From: Closterium sp. Naga37s-1
Taxonomy: Eukaryota > Streptophyta > Zygnematophyceae > Desmidiales > Closteriaceae
Length of the DNA: 64,000 nt
Direction: 5' to 3'
Assembly (NCBI GenBank): GCA_947471745.1
Contig: CANJKZ010000172.1
Coordinates: forward strand, 950,501 to 1,014,500
The notes beneath the pieces were generated by a model. It was not told where the DNA came from, did no database searches, and saw only the letters and a program-made list of their open reading frames with translations. How positions within the stretch are numbered: position 1 is the stretch's first letter; each line of letters opens with the position of its first letter. The translations under genes and the position numbers were made by a program. This document shows, one piece after another, positions 35,818 to 46,805 of this stretch.

Positions 35818-36468
35818 TGCAAACCGCTCAAAAGCTCTCAACGCCTATCTGCACTGCACTGCACCGCACCAGAATACGCTGAATTGCACTGGAGTTAGGG
35901 GAGTGCATGGGACCCTGGGGTTTATTAACCCTTAGGTATATATATAAGCTTCTATTCAGTTACACTACCCTTATATCATATCGTCATCTATGACGATTTG
36001 ATTGTTTTCCCACGTGGTTTTTTTTTTTTCCGAGCCAATTATTATTAGCGAGTCAGTTAGTACCTACCTACCTATCTTGGTTCAACAACAATGTAAAGGC
36101 CATTAGGGAAAATCTGGAATGATTGCACATTACAGTTGTGTAATGCTGCTCAATCGCGCTTCAATATGCAATCTGGTTGAAGGGTTTGATGGGATGATTG
36201 AGGAGATCTGGTCTGGTGTAATGCTACACAATGAAATTGAGGGGCAGTGTGTGGTGTGGTGTACCCAGCAGAAGTGGGAACAAGTTATGAAGCAGACACT
36301 GAAGAACAATTATCAAAATAATGTACATGTAACATGACCCATAAGAGTTTCCAATGACCGCCTTACAAATACATCACTGGTATGGTAACCAAACCGGGTA
36401 TACACTTGGCTTGCTTGCCATTACTCTTACCGCACCTCAAGATAGGTAACAGATGAAATATCGTTCCA
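35818..36468. other. Convergent intergenic region
   Basis: Between the 3' ends of YKT6 and the ADPRM-like gene. No gene or strong element seen apart from an AT-rich stretch around 35930-36060. Confidence 0.55.
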
Positions 36469-39400
36469 TCATACCACATCCTTAACCGTATCAGCTACCA
36501 CCACCTTACAGTCATCTTCAGACTCATTCTCTACACCATCTCTCCCATCCCCCTCCTGGTCCAATCGGAACACTCTCGACTTGACAAACCCAGATCCCCT
36601 CAGCTCGATGCGGTCACCATACACATCCATGATCCCATGCGCTTCCGAGCCCTCTGGCGCCTCCAGAATGGCTTCGAGAGTGAGAAAGTGCTTGCCGCGC
36701 ATGCACACATAGCCACCCGGATGGTAGTGGCCTGTGGGGAGCAGCCGGGGAGAGGGAGCAAGAGAGGAAAGGAAGGAAGAGAGTGCACTGAAAGTGGGAG
36801 CAGATGAGGTTAACGGGAGGAGGGGAGCGGTCGAGAGTGAGAAAGTGCTTGCCGCGCATGCACACATAGCCGCCCGGGTGGTAGTGGCCTGTGGGGGGAA
36901 ATTAGGGAAAGGGGGCCAGGGAAGAAAGGAAGCAAGAGAGTGGACTGGAGGGAGCGGATGGTAGTGGCCATGCACACATTGCTGCCCGGATGGTAGTGGC
37001 CATGCACACATTGCTGCCCGGATGGTAGTGCCCATGCACACATTGCTGCCCGGATGGTAGTGGCCATGCACACATTGCTGCCCGGATGGTAGTGGCCATG
37101 CACACATTGCTGCCCGGATGGTAGTGGCCATGCACACATTGCTGCCCGGATGGTAGTGGCCATGCACACATTGCTGCCCGGATGGTAGTGGCCATGCACA
37201 CATTGCTGCCCGGATGGTAGTGGCCATGCACACATTGCTGCCCGGATGGTAGTGGCCATGCACACATTGCTGCCCGGATGGTAGTGGCCATGCACACATT
37301 GCTGCCCGGATGGTAGTGGCCATGCACACATTGCTGCCCGGATGGTAGTGGCCATGCACACATTGCTGCCCGGATGGTAGTGGCCATGCACACATTGCTG
37401 CCCGGATGGTAGTGCCCATGCACACATTGCTGCCCGGATGGTAGTGGCCATGCACACATTGCTGCCCGGATGGTAGTGGCCATGCACACATTGCTGCCCG
37501 GATGGTAGTGGCCATGCACACATTGCTGCCCGGATGGTAGTGGCCATGCACACATTGCTGCCCGGATGGTAGTGCCCATGCACACATTGCTGCCCGGATG
37601 GTAGTGGCCATGCACACATTGCTGCCCGGATGGTAGTGGCCATGCACACATTGCTGCCCGGATGGTAGTGCCCATGCACACATTGCTGCCCGGATGGTAG
37701 TGGCCATGCACACATTGCTGCCCGGATGGTAGTGGCCATGCACACATTGCTGCCCGGATGGTAGTGGCCATGCACACATTGCTGCCCGGATGGTAGTGGC
37801 CATGCACACATTGCTGCCCGGATGGTAGTGCCCATGCACACATTGCTGCCCGGATGGTAGTGCCCATGCACACATTGCTGCCCGGATGGTAGTGGCCATG
37901 CACACATTGCTGCCCGGATGGTAGTGCCCATGCACACATTGCTGCCCGGATGGTAGTGGCCATGCACACATTGCTGCCCGGATGGTAGTGCCCATGCACA
38001 CATTGCTGCCCGGATGGTAGTGGCCATGCACACATTGCTGCCCGGATGGTAGTGCCCATGCACACATTGCTGCGCGGATGGTAGTGCCCATGCACACATT
38101 GCTGCCCGGATGGTAGTGGCCATGGAGGGCAGTAAGGTTAAGCGAACAGAGGGAAGAAGGCAGAGAGGGGATGAGTGGACTGAGAGAGGAGCAGATGTGC
38201 TGAGAGGGATGGTTTGTGAGTTGCCGCCCATGCACACATAGCCGCCCGGATGGTAGCGGCCTGTGCAGTTAACACATTTCCAAGAAGAGAGCAGACCGAC
38301 GGAGGGAAGTAAGGAAGTGAGAAAGGGTTAACATGCCTGTGGAGGAGAGGGAACACCTGAGTGGTAGTGGCCTGGGCAGGGCAATAAGCGAAAGGGAATG
38401 AAGGCAGGCAATGATGAAGGAAGGGAAAGGGATAGGAGGAAGGGAATGACGAAGGGCAGTCACAGATGGGCATTGCACAGACCAGGATGAGGTGAGGATG
38501 CGTGTGTGAGGAAGTGATAATCCACATGCATCAGAACAGAAGGGCAGTTGAGGGTGTGCGGTACACAAACAAGTGGGGCGGTGTGAGTGGGGCGGTGTGA
38601 GTGGGGCGGTGTGAGTGGGGCTGTGCAGGTGCAGCGGTGCAAGTGCAGCGGTGCAGGTGGGGTCACCTGCTAGCACGAGGGCGACTGGCGGGGAGTTGAC
38701 CAGCACGTCACAGATCTGATGCCATGCATGGACGGACGGTATGGGAGGAGAAGGGCAGGGGGTAAGGGCAGACGATGGAGGAGAGTGGAGTGAGAGTGGG
38801 TGAAGGCAGGGGGATGGGTTTGGAGAAAAAGAGGGGGATAATGGGGGAAAGATGAGAGTATTGACAAATGCATCCGTGAAATGTGAACCAGAGATAGATT
38901 CAACGTGGGAATAAGGAAACACCCAAGTGAGCGGGGCGAGCGGGGCGGCACAAACTCAAGTGAGCAGGGTGCGGCGCACACCTGTGCATGGTTCCAGCTC
39001 AATAAGTCCTCAGGAGTGGAACCCAGTGCGACGGGGTGATGCAAGGCCAAGGAGTGTGTACATCACACACGGGCAGGGCGGTGCCTCTGCTCTGCCTGCC
39101 CTGGGTCTGACACACACCTCTTGGTGGTTCCACGCTAGCAGGTCATCGGGAGCTGAGCCCACTGCAACGGGGTGATGCAGTGCCACCACCACCCTCTCTC
39201 CATGCCTGCGCACACACCACCGCACACCACCGCACACCATCGCACACCAACACACATGAACAGATGTGCAAGCATGCAGCAACAGCAGGCCATAGTACAC
39301 ATGTATACATGCAATTACATGTATATGTGGGAAGAGCCACACACACGTGTGCATGCACTAAGAGAGAGCCACTCTCTCCCCCTCTCACTCATTCCCTTCC

Positions 39401-42400
39401 AGCTCCCCATCTCCTTCCCCCAACCACTCCCCCACCCTTCCCCCTCCCCCCCCCCCCCCCACCCACTTTCCCCCCACTCACTCCTCTGCGAGTCTCAGCT
39501 CCTGCAGCAGCCACTCCATCTGTGCGCGCCCCACTGCGCCATTCCACGGCACAAGGTGACCCCCTTCCTGCCCCTCCGCCCTCCGCGCCTCCAGAAACGC
39601 CTCTGCTGCCTGGCGGGGAGAGAGGGCAAGAGGATGGGCGGAGGGAAAGGCGGGGGGAGGGAGGGAAGTGGACGGGAGAGGAGAGTTATAGAGGGAGAGT
39701 TATGGGCCTAGCCGATTCCACGGCACCAGGTGACTCCCCTCCTGCCCCTCTGCCCTCCGCGCCTCCAGAAACGCCTCGGCTGCCTGTAAGGGGGGTGTGG
39801 GGCGGGCGGAAGAGACAGGACGAAGGAAGAGAGGGAGAGGGAGGGGGAAGGGGACCGATAGTGGACAGGGGAAGGCGAAAAGGGGGAAGGGGAAGGGGAA
39901 AGGGAAAGGGGAAAGGGAAAGGGGAACGGAATTAGTGGGGAGGAGAGGGATTAGGGCGTGTTCTCAAGGGATTATCAGGCCCTAATTTGGGGGGATTTGC
40001 GCATGCTCTGGAGGGGGGGTCTGAGAAGGTGGGGGTTGACTTTTGAGTTGACTCAGAAGTCAGCTTTGTGCGTGCCCTGGAGGTGGGGGTGGTCTGGGAA
40101 GGTGGGGGTGGGAGGGGGGAGTAAATCACTGTAAGCCTTCTCATGTCCTTCCCAGTTTTACATTCGCACCAAGGTGGTAAATGATTGTAGGATCGAGGAT
40201 CCTACAATCTCCAACATGGTATATGATTCAGTGAACAGAATTGCACCGCCCCTTTCCCTCTCTCCCCCTTGCCCTCTCTTCTCCTTGCCCTCTCTGCCCC
40301 TTGCTCTAGAAACAAACAATTCAATACAAACTTCTTCCTCTCTGCACTTTGCCCTCTCTGCTGCCTCTTGCCCTCTTTCCGCCTTGCCCCCTCTACCCTA
40401 CTAAACCGTCCTGACTCAAGTCGCTGCAGCGCAGCGCTCACCTGATAGTTGCTGCTGCAGCACTCACCTGATAGTTCTCAGAGTCGCAGGGCCACTTGAG
40501 ACTGACGTCCATGGAGTCGAGCACGAGCTGATGGGGGGGGAGATGAGAGGGAAGGTGAAAGGAGAGGTGGTTATAGAGAATGGAAGGGACAAAGAGCAGA
40601 AGGGGGTGGCAGGGCAGTGGCAGGGCAGTGGCAGGGCAGTGGCAGGGCAGTGGCAGGGCAGTGGCAGGGCAGTGGCAGGGCAGTGGCAGGGCATTGGCAG
40701 GGCATTGGCAGGGCATTGGCAGGGTCACTTGAGACTGACTGACTGACGTCCATGGAGTCGAGCACGATTGGACACAAGTGCGAGGGGAGGGGGGTGGAGT
40801 GGAGGGGTTCGCAGGGAGGGGGGAGGGGGGAGGGGGGAGGGGGGAGAGGGAGAGGTGGTTAGGGAGAATGGAATTGATAAAGAAGGCTTCATGAATTCTA
40901 AGTTAAGTCAAAACAGACAAGACTAGCAGCAGCAAACAGGCGTGGTGAGGGGGAGTAGCAGCGGTAGCGGAGCAGAGGCGGGGAGGGGCAGCAGAGGCGG
41001 GGAGGGGCAGCAGAGGCGGGGAGGGGCAGCAGAGGCGGGGAGGGGCAGCAGAGGCGGGGAGGGGCAGCAGAGGCGGGGAGGGGCAGCAGAGGCGGGGAGG
41101 GGCATCAGAGGTGGGTTCTTGCTTACGAGTTTCCAGTGGTTGGGGAGAGTGGTGGAGTAGTAAGGGGAGGCGAGATGCAGGCTGGACAGGAGAGTGCAGC
41201 GCGGCACGTAGAGGCAGTGGTTGCCAATAGCGTGATGCACTGGAGAGACGTGCAGCTGGGGGGAAGATCGGAGGGTATGGGAGGGAGCACGGAGGAAGGC
41301 GACTGAAGAGGTTGATTTGCACGTAGAGGCAGTGGTTGCCAATGGCGTGATGCACTGGAGACACGTGCAGCTGGGGGGAAGAATGGGAGAATGGGAGGGT
41401 ATGGGAGGGTATGGGAGGGTATGGGAGGGTATGGGAGGGTATGGGAGGGTATGGGAGGGTATGGGAGGGTATGGGAGGGTATGGGAAGGTATGGGAGGGT
41501 ATGGGAGGGTATGGGAGGGCATGGGAGGGTATGGGAGGGTATGGGAGGGTATGGGAGGGCATGGGAGGGTATGGGAGGGCATGGGAGGGCATGGGAGGGC
41601 ATGGGAGGGTATGGGAGGGTATGGGAGGGTATGGGAGGGTATGGGAGGGTATGGGAGGGCATGGGAGGGTATGGGAGGGTATGGGAGGGTATGGGAGGGT
41701 ATGGGAGGGTATGGGAGGGCATGGGAGGGTATGGGAGGGTATGGGAGGGTATGGGAGGGTATGGGAGGGTATGGGAGGGTATGGGAGGGCATGGGAGGGT
41801 ATGGGAGGGTATGGGAGGGCATGGGAGGGCATGGGAGGGTATGGGAGGGTATGGGAGGGTATGGGAGGGTATGGGAGGGTATGGGAGGGCATGGGAGGGT
41901 ATGGGAGGGTATGGGAGGGTATGGGAGGGTATGGGAGGGTATGGGAGGGTATGGGAGGGCATGGGAGGGTATGGGAGGGTATGGGAGGGTATGGGAGGGT
42001 ATGGGAGGGAGCAGCGAGGAAGGAGAGGGAGTATGCACTTGAAGGTTGGAAGGCACCGGTTGGCATGTAGAGGCAGTGGTTGCGTTGCCAATAGCGTGGT
42101 GCCCTGCAGGCATGTGCAGGTGCAGGTGCAGGGAGGGAGGATGTGCGCAGGCAGGTGTGGGAGGGAGCAAGAGGTTGGTTGGAAGAGCCTGGTTCGTGCG
42201 TAGTAGAGGCAGTGGATGCATTTCCAATGGGAGGGAGGGAGGGGAAGGGAAGGAGGGGAGGGAGGGGAGGGAAGGAGGGGAGGGAGGGGAGGGAAGGAGG
42301 GGAGGGAAGGAGGGGAGGGAGGGGAGGGAAGGAGGGGAGGGAGGGGAGGGAAGGAGGGGAGGGAGGGGAGGGAAGGAGGGGAGGGAGGGGAGGGAAGGAG

Positions 42401-45400
42401 GGGAGGGAGGGGAGGGAAGGAGGGGAGGGAAGGAGGGGAGGGAGGGGAGGGAAGGAGGGGAGGGAGGGGAGGGAAGGAGGGGAGGGAGGGGAGGGAAGGA
42501 GGGGAGGGAGGGGAGGGAAGGAGGGGAGGGAGGGGGAGGGAAGGAGGGGAGGGAGGGGAGGGAAGGAGGGGAGGGAGGGGAGGGAAGGAGGGGAGGGAGG
42601 GGAGGGAAGGAGGGGAGGGAGGGGAGGGAAGGAGGGGAGGGAGGGGGAGGGAAGGAGGGGAGGGAGGGGAGGGAAGGAGGGGAGGGAGGGGGAGGGAAGG
42701 AGGGGAGGGAGGGGAGGGAAGGAGGGGAGGGAGGGGAGGGAAGGAGGGGAGGGAGGGGGAGGGAAGGAGGGGAGGGAGGGGAGGGAAGGAGGGGAGGGAG
42801 GGGAGGGAAGGAGGGGAGGGAGGGGAGGGAAGGAGGGGAGGGAGGGGAGGGAAGGAGGGGAGGGAGGGGAGGGAAGGAGGGGAGGGAGGGGGAGGGAAGG
42901 AGGGGAGGGAGGGGAGGGAAGGAGGGGAGGGAGGGGAGGGAAGGAGGGGAGGGAGGGGAGGGAAGGAGGGGAGGGAGGGGAGGGAAGGAGGGGAGGGAGG
43001 GGGAGGGAAGGAGGGGAGGGAAGGAGGGGAGGGAAGGAGGGAGGGAGGGGAGGGAAGGAGGGGAGGGAGGGGAGGGAAGGAGGGGAGGGAGGGGAGGGAA
43101 GGAGGGGAGGGAGGGGGAGGGAAGGAGGGGAGGGAGGGGGAGGGAAGGAGGGGAGGGAGGGAGGGAGGGAGGGGGAGGGAAGGAGGGGAGGGAGGGAGGG
43201 AGGGAGGGAGGGAGGGGGAGGGAAGGAGGGGAGGGAGGGAGGGAGGGAGGGAGGGAGGGAGGGAGGGAGGGAGGGAGGGAGGGAGGGAGGGAGGGAGGGA
43301 GGGAGGGAGGGAGGGGGGGAGGGAGGGAAGGAGGGGAGGGAGGGAGGGAGGGAGGGAGGGAGGGAGGGAGGGAGGGAGGGAGGGAGGGAGGGACAGACAG
43401 CAGTAGCTCCTCTGTCTGCTGTGATGGTTGAAATAGAGTGCAACCTGTTTCACAGCCACACCCCCCACGCGCCCCACCGCACCTTGTCCAGTTCCCCTCT
43501 TGCCACCTATGCCCCGTTCTCCCCTCGCCGCCCCTTAGCCCAGCCGTCCCCCTTAGCCCAGCCATCCCCCTTAGCCCAGCCGTCCCCCTTAGCCCAGCCG
43601 TCCCCCTTAGCCCAGCCGTCCCCCTAGCCCCACCGCACCTTGGCCAGTTCCCCCAGCACGACTCTAAAGTCCTCCACAGTGGCCTCCTCCGTGTCTCTCC
43701 CATCTCCCCTTTGCCACCATCCCCACTCGCGCCCCACCCCCATCCCACCCACCCCACTTAAGCCCAGCCCCCTCCCCTCGCCCCACCCGCCCGCCCTACC
43801 CACCTTGGCCAGTTCCCCCAGCACGACTCTAAAGTCCTCCACAGTGGCCTCCTCCGTGTCCCTGCCGTCCACTATATCGCCCAGGGTCACCACTGCACTG
43901 CACACACGGGGGAGAGGGCGTGGGGGGGGAGAGCGTGGGGGGAGCGTGTGGGGGGAGCGTGTGGGGGGAGCGTGTGGGGGGAGGGGAAAAGGAGGGAGGT
44001 GGAGTGGGGCACGCAGGGAGAAGAGAAGTTATCCTAATGCTCTCCTCTGTGCTTCCCTCCCATCCACAATATCGCCCAGCGTCACCACTGCACTGCACAC
44101 ACGGGGGAGCGGGGGACGGAGGGAGGGGGGGAAGGGGGAAAAGGGGGGAGGTGGGGCATGCAGTGGGAAACGATCGAAGTGCTCTCCTCTGTGTCGACTA
44201 TGTCGCCCAGGGTCATGCAGTTGCCCACTATGTCGACTATGTCGACTATGTCGACTATGTGGGAAACTTTCTCCCTCCCGTCGACTATGTCGCCCAGGGT
44301 CACCACTGCACTGCACACACGGGGGAGCAGGGAGCAGGTTAGGGAAGGGAGAAAGAAGAAAGGGGAGGGGGGGAGGGAGTGTGTGGCTGGAGGGAGTGGG
44401 AAGTCACTTGGGAATGTTCACTGAGTGAGCCCCTCCCGTCCATCCACTGAGTCGCCCAGCCCAGCCATCGCACTATTTTTGAGACGCCCCTCAAAAATAG
44501 AAGAGAAGGGGGAAGGGAGGAGGGGAGTGCGAGGTTGGAGAGGGAGTGGGAAGTCTCTCTCGAGTGTTCTGTTCTTCTATGAGTCGCCCCTCCCGTCCAT
44601 GCACTGAGTCGCCCCGCAAGCACAACCACTGCACTGCGTGAGCATGGAGGAGAGAGTGGGGGACGGGGGAAAGAGGGGAGGAGGGGCACACAGGGGGTAG
44701 CCATCCTCTCCTTTGCTCTGCTCTCTGCCCTGCTCTCTGCTCTGCTCTGCTCTGCTCTGCTCTACTCTCTGCTCTGCTCTACTCTCTGCTCTGCTCTACT
44801 CTCTGCTCTGCTCTACTCTCTGCTCTCTTCTCTGCTCTCTGCTCTGCTCTCTTCTTCCTATGCCACGCTCTGCTCCTCAACCAGCACGCAACCCAAACAA
44901 TTCCAAACCAAAACCCTCCGTAAGAAACCGGAGCGACGCCATACGTAAGGGGCGACACCGTACCTCAGGGGCGACACCGTACCTAAGGGGCGACACCGTA
45001 CCTCAGGGGCGTCACCGTACCTCAGGGGCGGCTGCGCCTCGTTAAACGCCGCCACTGCTGCCGCCAGCTTGCCGGGTGCCTCCCTATACCGCTGCTTCCT
45101 GCCATCCGATGCTGAGGGGGAGGAATGCGGAGGAGGAGAGGGGGATGGGATAACGGAGGAGGGAGGCAGGGGGGCAAGGGGACAGACATGAATCTGGAGC
45201 ACAGGAAGGTGCCGCCACTGCTGCCAGCTTGCCCGGTGCCTTTCTATACCGCTGCTTCCTGCCATCCGATGCTGGTTGTGGGGGAAAACAGCAGGAGGGG
45301 GTTTGGAGGGAAAGCAGTGGAGATGTGGTGATGGAAAGAAGGGGGACAAAAAATGGGGGTGGAGAGGGGAAGAGGAGAGTGGTGTGTTGGGGAGGGAGCA

Positions 45401-45734
45401 GCGGGAGGAAGGGAAAGGGGAGGAGGAAATGGGAGAGAGGGGGACGAGCGGGAACCCTCCTGCGTGACGGCTCCATTTGGGCAGGAATCCGGTGGGAGAT
45501 CTTTTGAGAAACAGCACCAACACCCCTCCTCGGGGGGCAAGCGACGACGTACACGTGCGCGTGTCCTTGTGTGCGCAATGTATAGAGGTGGTGATTGAGT
45601 CGACTCAAAAGTCACTCTAGTGGAGTGGCAGGCGCCAACGTACATGTGCGCGTGTCCTTGTCCGCGTATTGGATATCCGCCACCACGCCGAACGAAAACA
45701 GCGGCAGTTCGGGTGCGCTCTCCGCCTCCGCCAT
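36469..45734 (-). CDS. ADPRM: Mn-dependent ADP-ribose/CDP-alcohol diphosphatase (calcineurin-like phosphoesterase)
   Basis: Nine exons on the minus strand: 45734-45644, 45111-45021, 43897-43804, 41255-41127, 40527-40468, 39609-39482, 39205-39118, 38715-38667, 36731-36469. All phases fit: 993 bp, 330 aa, close to plant ADPRM. Metallophosphatase motifs appear in order: FSFGVVADIQYAD (D-x-Q), VTLGDIVDG (GDxxD), HHAIGNHCLY (GNH), VVVALHHPV (the His block) and LAGHYHPGGYVC (GHxH). The end reads IMDVYGDRIELRGSGF. An in-frame ATG at 46061 could add 109 residues rich in Ser, Ala and Arg (MALGSATVSPACLAFPPRAF), possibly a transit peptide. Introns are packed with partial exon copies and simple arrays. 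Each chosen exon is the only copy with both splice sites and the right phase. Confidence 0.9.
36841..36893 (-). repeat. Partial duplicate of ADPRM exon 9 start
   Basis: Repeats GHYHPGGYVCMRGKHFLTL with its acceptor. A shorter third copy lies at 38226-38262. These flank the 32-bp array and mark its source. Confidence 0.85.
36957..38122 (-). repeat. 32-bp minisatellite derived from ADPRM exon 9
   Basis: About 36 near-identical head-to-tail units. On the minus strand each unit holds CCACTACCATCCGGGCAGCA followed by ATGTGTGCATGG (or GGGC at the variable site). This is the first part of exon 9 coding for HYHPGGYVCM with a few changes. Because 32 is not a multiple of three and the unit has no stop, all three minus frames are open, giving large artificial ORFs. 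It lies in the last intron, between exons 8 and 9. Confidence 0.95.
40045..40054. other. Junction palindrome, copy 2
   Basis: GAGTTGACTC (one change from the perfect palindrome) within TTGACTTTT...AGAAGTCAG, between two copies of a roughly 45-bp duplicate (TTTGCGCATGCTCTGGAGG near 39996, TTTGTGCGTGCCCTGGAGG near 40065) in an ADPRM intron. Confidence 0.75.
40605..40720 (+). repeat. 10-bp tandem repeat CAGTGGCAGG
   Basis: About 11 copies in the ADPRM intron next to exon 5. It is followed by a partial copy of exon 5 (minus strand VLDSMDVSQS, about 40735-40770). Confidence 0.92.
40975..41105 (+). repeat. 19-bp tandem repeat GGCAGCAGAGGCGGGGAGG
   Basis: About seven copies, ending about 22 bp before the donor of ADPRM exon 4. 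Confidence 0.92.
41317..42225 (-). repeat. Three partial duplicates of ADPRM exon 4
   Basis: Copies of the GNH-motif exon start (SPVHHAIGNHCLYV) lie at about 41317-41372, 42066-42112 and 42200-42228, the last two progressively decayed. The full exon is 41127-41255. Confidence 0.85.
41391..42010 (+). repeat. 10-bp minisatellite ATGGGAGGGT
   Basis: About 61 units, with GGGC/GGGT variants at one position scattered along the array. It lies between exon-4 duplicates. Frames on both strands are artefacts. Confidence 0.97.
42228..43393 (+). repeat. G/A-only minisatellite (about 1.2 kb)
   Basis: Units of about 22 bp built on GGGAAGGAGGGGAGGGAGGG, grading into pure GGGA repeats from about 43150. The plus strand is essentially only G and A for over 1.1 kb, with runs of three or more G every 4-5 bases. 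Intronic in the ADPRM gene. Confidence 0.97.
43635..44640 (-). repeat. Multiple partial duplicates of ADPRM exon 3
   Basis: The GDIVDG exon (43804-43897) recurs in pieces: its 3' half at about 43635-43695 with donor, and its 5' half with acceptor at about 44055-44101, 44195-44220, 44277-44320, 44435-44475 and 44590-44640. Decay increases with distance. A TCGACTATG 9-bp repeat (44230-44260) expanded within one copy. Confidence 0.85.
44713..44845 (+). repeat. CTCTGCTCTGCT-type pyrimidine repeat
   Basis: Imperfect repeats of CTCTGCTCTACT in the ADPRM intron 2 region. Confidence 0.88.
44955..45030 (-). repeat. 20-bp tandem repeat containing the ADPRM exon 2 donor
   Basis: Four copies of a 20-bp unit (GGGGCGACACCGTACCTCAG on the plus strand) starting at the exon 2/intron 2 border. 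Each copy recreates the sequence CTGAG|GTACGG, so up to four tandem 5' splice sites exist 20 bp apart. Only the exon-proximal one (45021) keeps the exon phase. Confidence 0.85.
45208..45276 (-). repeat. Partial duplicate of ADPRM exon 2
   Basis: The minus strand reads DGRKQRYRKAPGKLAAV preceded by a CAG-like acceptor; the 3' half and donor are lacking. The source exon is 45021-45111. Confidence 0.85.
45597..45606. other. Junction palindrome, copy 3
   Basis: GAGTCGACTC followed by AAAAGTCACTC, between a duplicate of the exon-1 donor region (ACGTACACGTGCGCGTGTCC at 45547) and the original (from 45638). Confidence 0.85.
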
Positions 45735-46061
45735 TGCCGCGCGCGCCCGTCGTTCCGCACGCGCGGAGTCCGCTGGAGAGATCTGCCTGCGCGCGCGAGC
45801 TCGCGCGGCGGGTGCGACGGCCGCGCGGGCGCTCTTGCGCAGCGCGGGTTTGCGTCCTGCGCGCGACTTTAGTCCTGCGCGCCACTCTAGTCCTGCGCGC
45901 GACTCTAGTGCGCGGCCTCGTGCCGCAACGACTGGCGGCGCAGCGAAGGAAAACGGCTGGATCGGCAGGCGTGTGGGAGAATCGACGGACGAGAGACGGC
46001 AGAATGCGCGAGGTGGGAAAGCGAGGCAGGCGGGAGATACTGTGGCGGAGCCTAGGGCCAT

Positions 46062-46805
46062 GCACGTGCCGTCGTGTTGAATGTGACGAGGCAGGCAGAT
46101 GAGCAGGGCAGACGAGGCAGGCAGACGAGGAGGCGGAAGAGGAGGCAGATGGGGGAGTCAGAGGAAGCAGAGAGCCGCGCAGAAGCGGGGAAATCGGTGC
46201 AACGGGTGGAGTGGAGAGACTCGAGACTCGAGAGCCTCGAAAGAGGAGAGAGGAGAGAGTAGAGTCGAGGAGGAACCTAGGGCCTCGCCAGGTGGTGGTG
46301 GTGACACATCAGCCGTTGTGGGCCCGCCAGCCGAGCTGTACCGGGCGGCGCGTCGAATCGACAGTCGAGCGACTCGAGACAAGTGAGGGGGTCCCCCCTT
46401 CGGAACAGAGCAGAGTGGTATGGACGGGGGCCGGGCGGGGGACGGGGGTGGGCAAGCAGGGAGCAGCAGTGGAACGTGTACCGTAAACTGGCTTCTGTGG
46501 GGAGGGATGCGGGGCGAATCTCTAGAAAGTGCCGACGAGCTGACCGATATACGCGTTACAGAGCAAGAAAGCAAAACAGAAACAGCAGGAGCCTGAGATA
46601 TTTTTAGACATTGCAATTCCTAACTCTATCCTACCCAACAAAAGAGTTCAATACCAGTGTTTTCAACGGAAAACAAAAACAATTACTGCGCGCATGGATC
46701 CAGTATGTGATTACATCCAGTCCTGTTGCTGCTTTGGCTTGGCTCTGTCCTATGTGATGATGCTCCTCCCTGCACCGCAGGCACTATCGATGGAACTTGG
46801 AGATA
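46062..46805. other. Intergenic region
   Basis: Upstream of the ADPRM-like gene and downstream of the 46806 frame. GC-rich, with short GACGAGGCAGGCAGAC-type repeats at 46085-46150. No gene seen. Confidence 0.5.

Noticed and set aside
36957-38122. CRISPR-like direct repeat array
   Set aside because: The 32-bp units are contiguous without spacers, the source is a coding exon, and the DNA is eukaryotic.
36469-38237. Three overlapping minus-strand ORFs of 397-588 codons over the 32-bp array
   Set aside because: The unit has no stop in any minus frame and 32 is not a multiple of three, so the frames rotate through the same peptides. Only the last 88 codons (ADPRM exon 9) are real coding.
41391-42010. 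Telomere-like repeat
   Set aside because: ATGGGAGGGT is a 10-bp intronic minisatellite. It does not match plant or algal telomere units (TTTAGGG, TTTTAGGG), and gene exons flank it on both sides.
40903-43757. Very long ORFs (784-944 codons) rich in PPSLPS or GREGGEG
   Set aside because: They are translations of G/A or C/T minisatellites on both strands, with no non-repeat domain apart from decayed ADPRM exon pieces.
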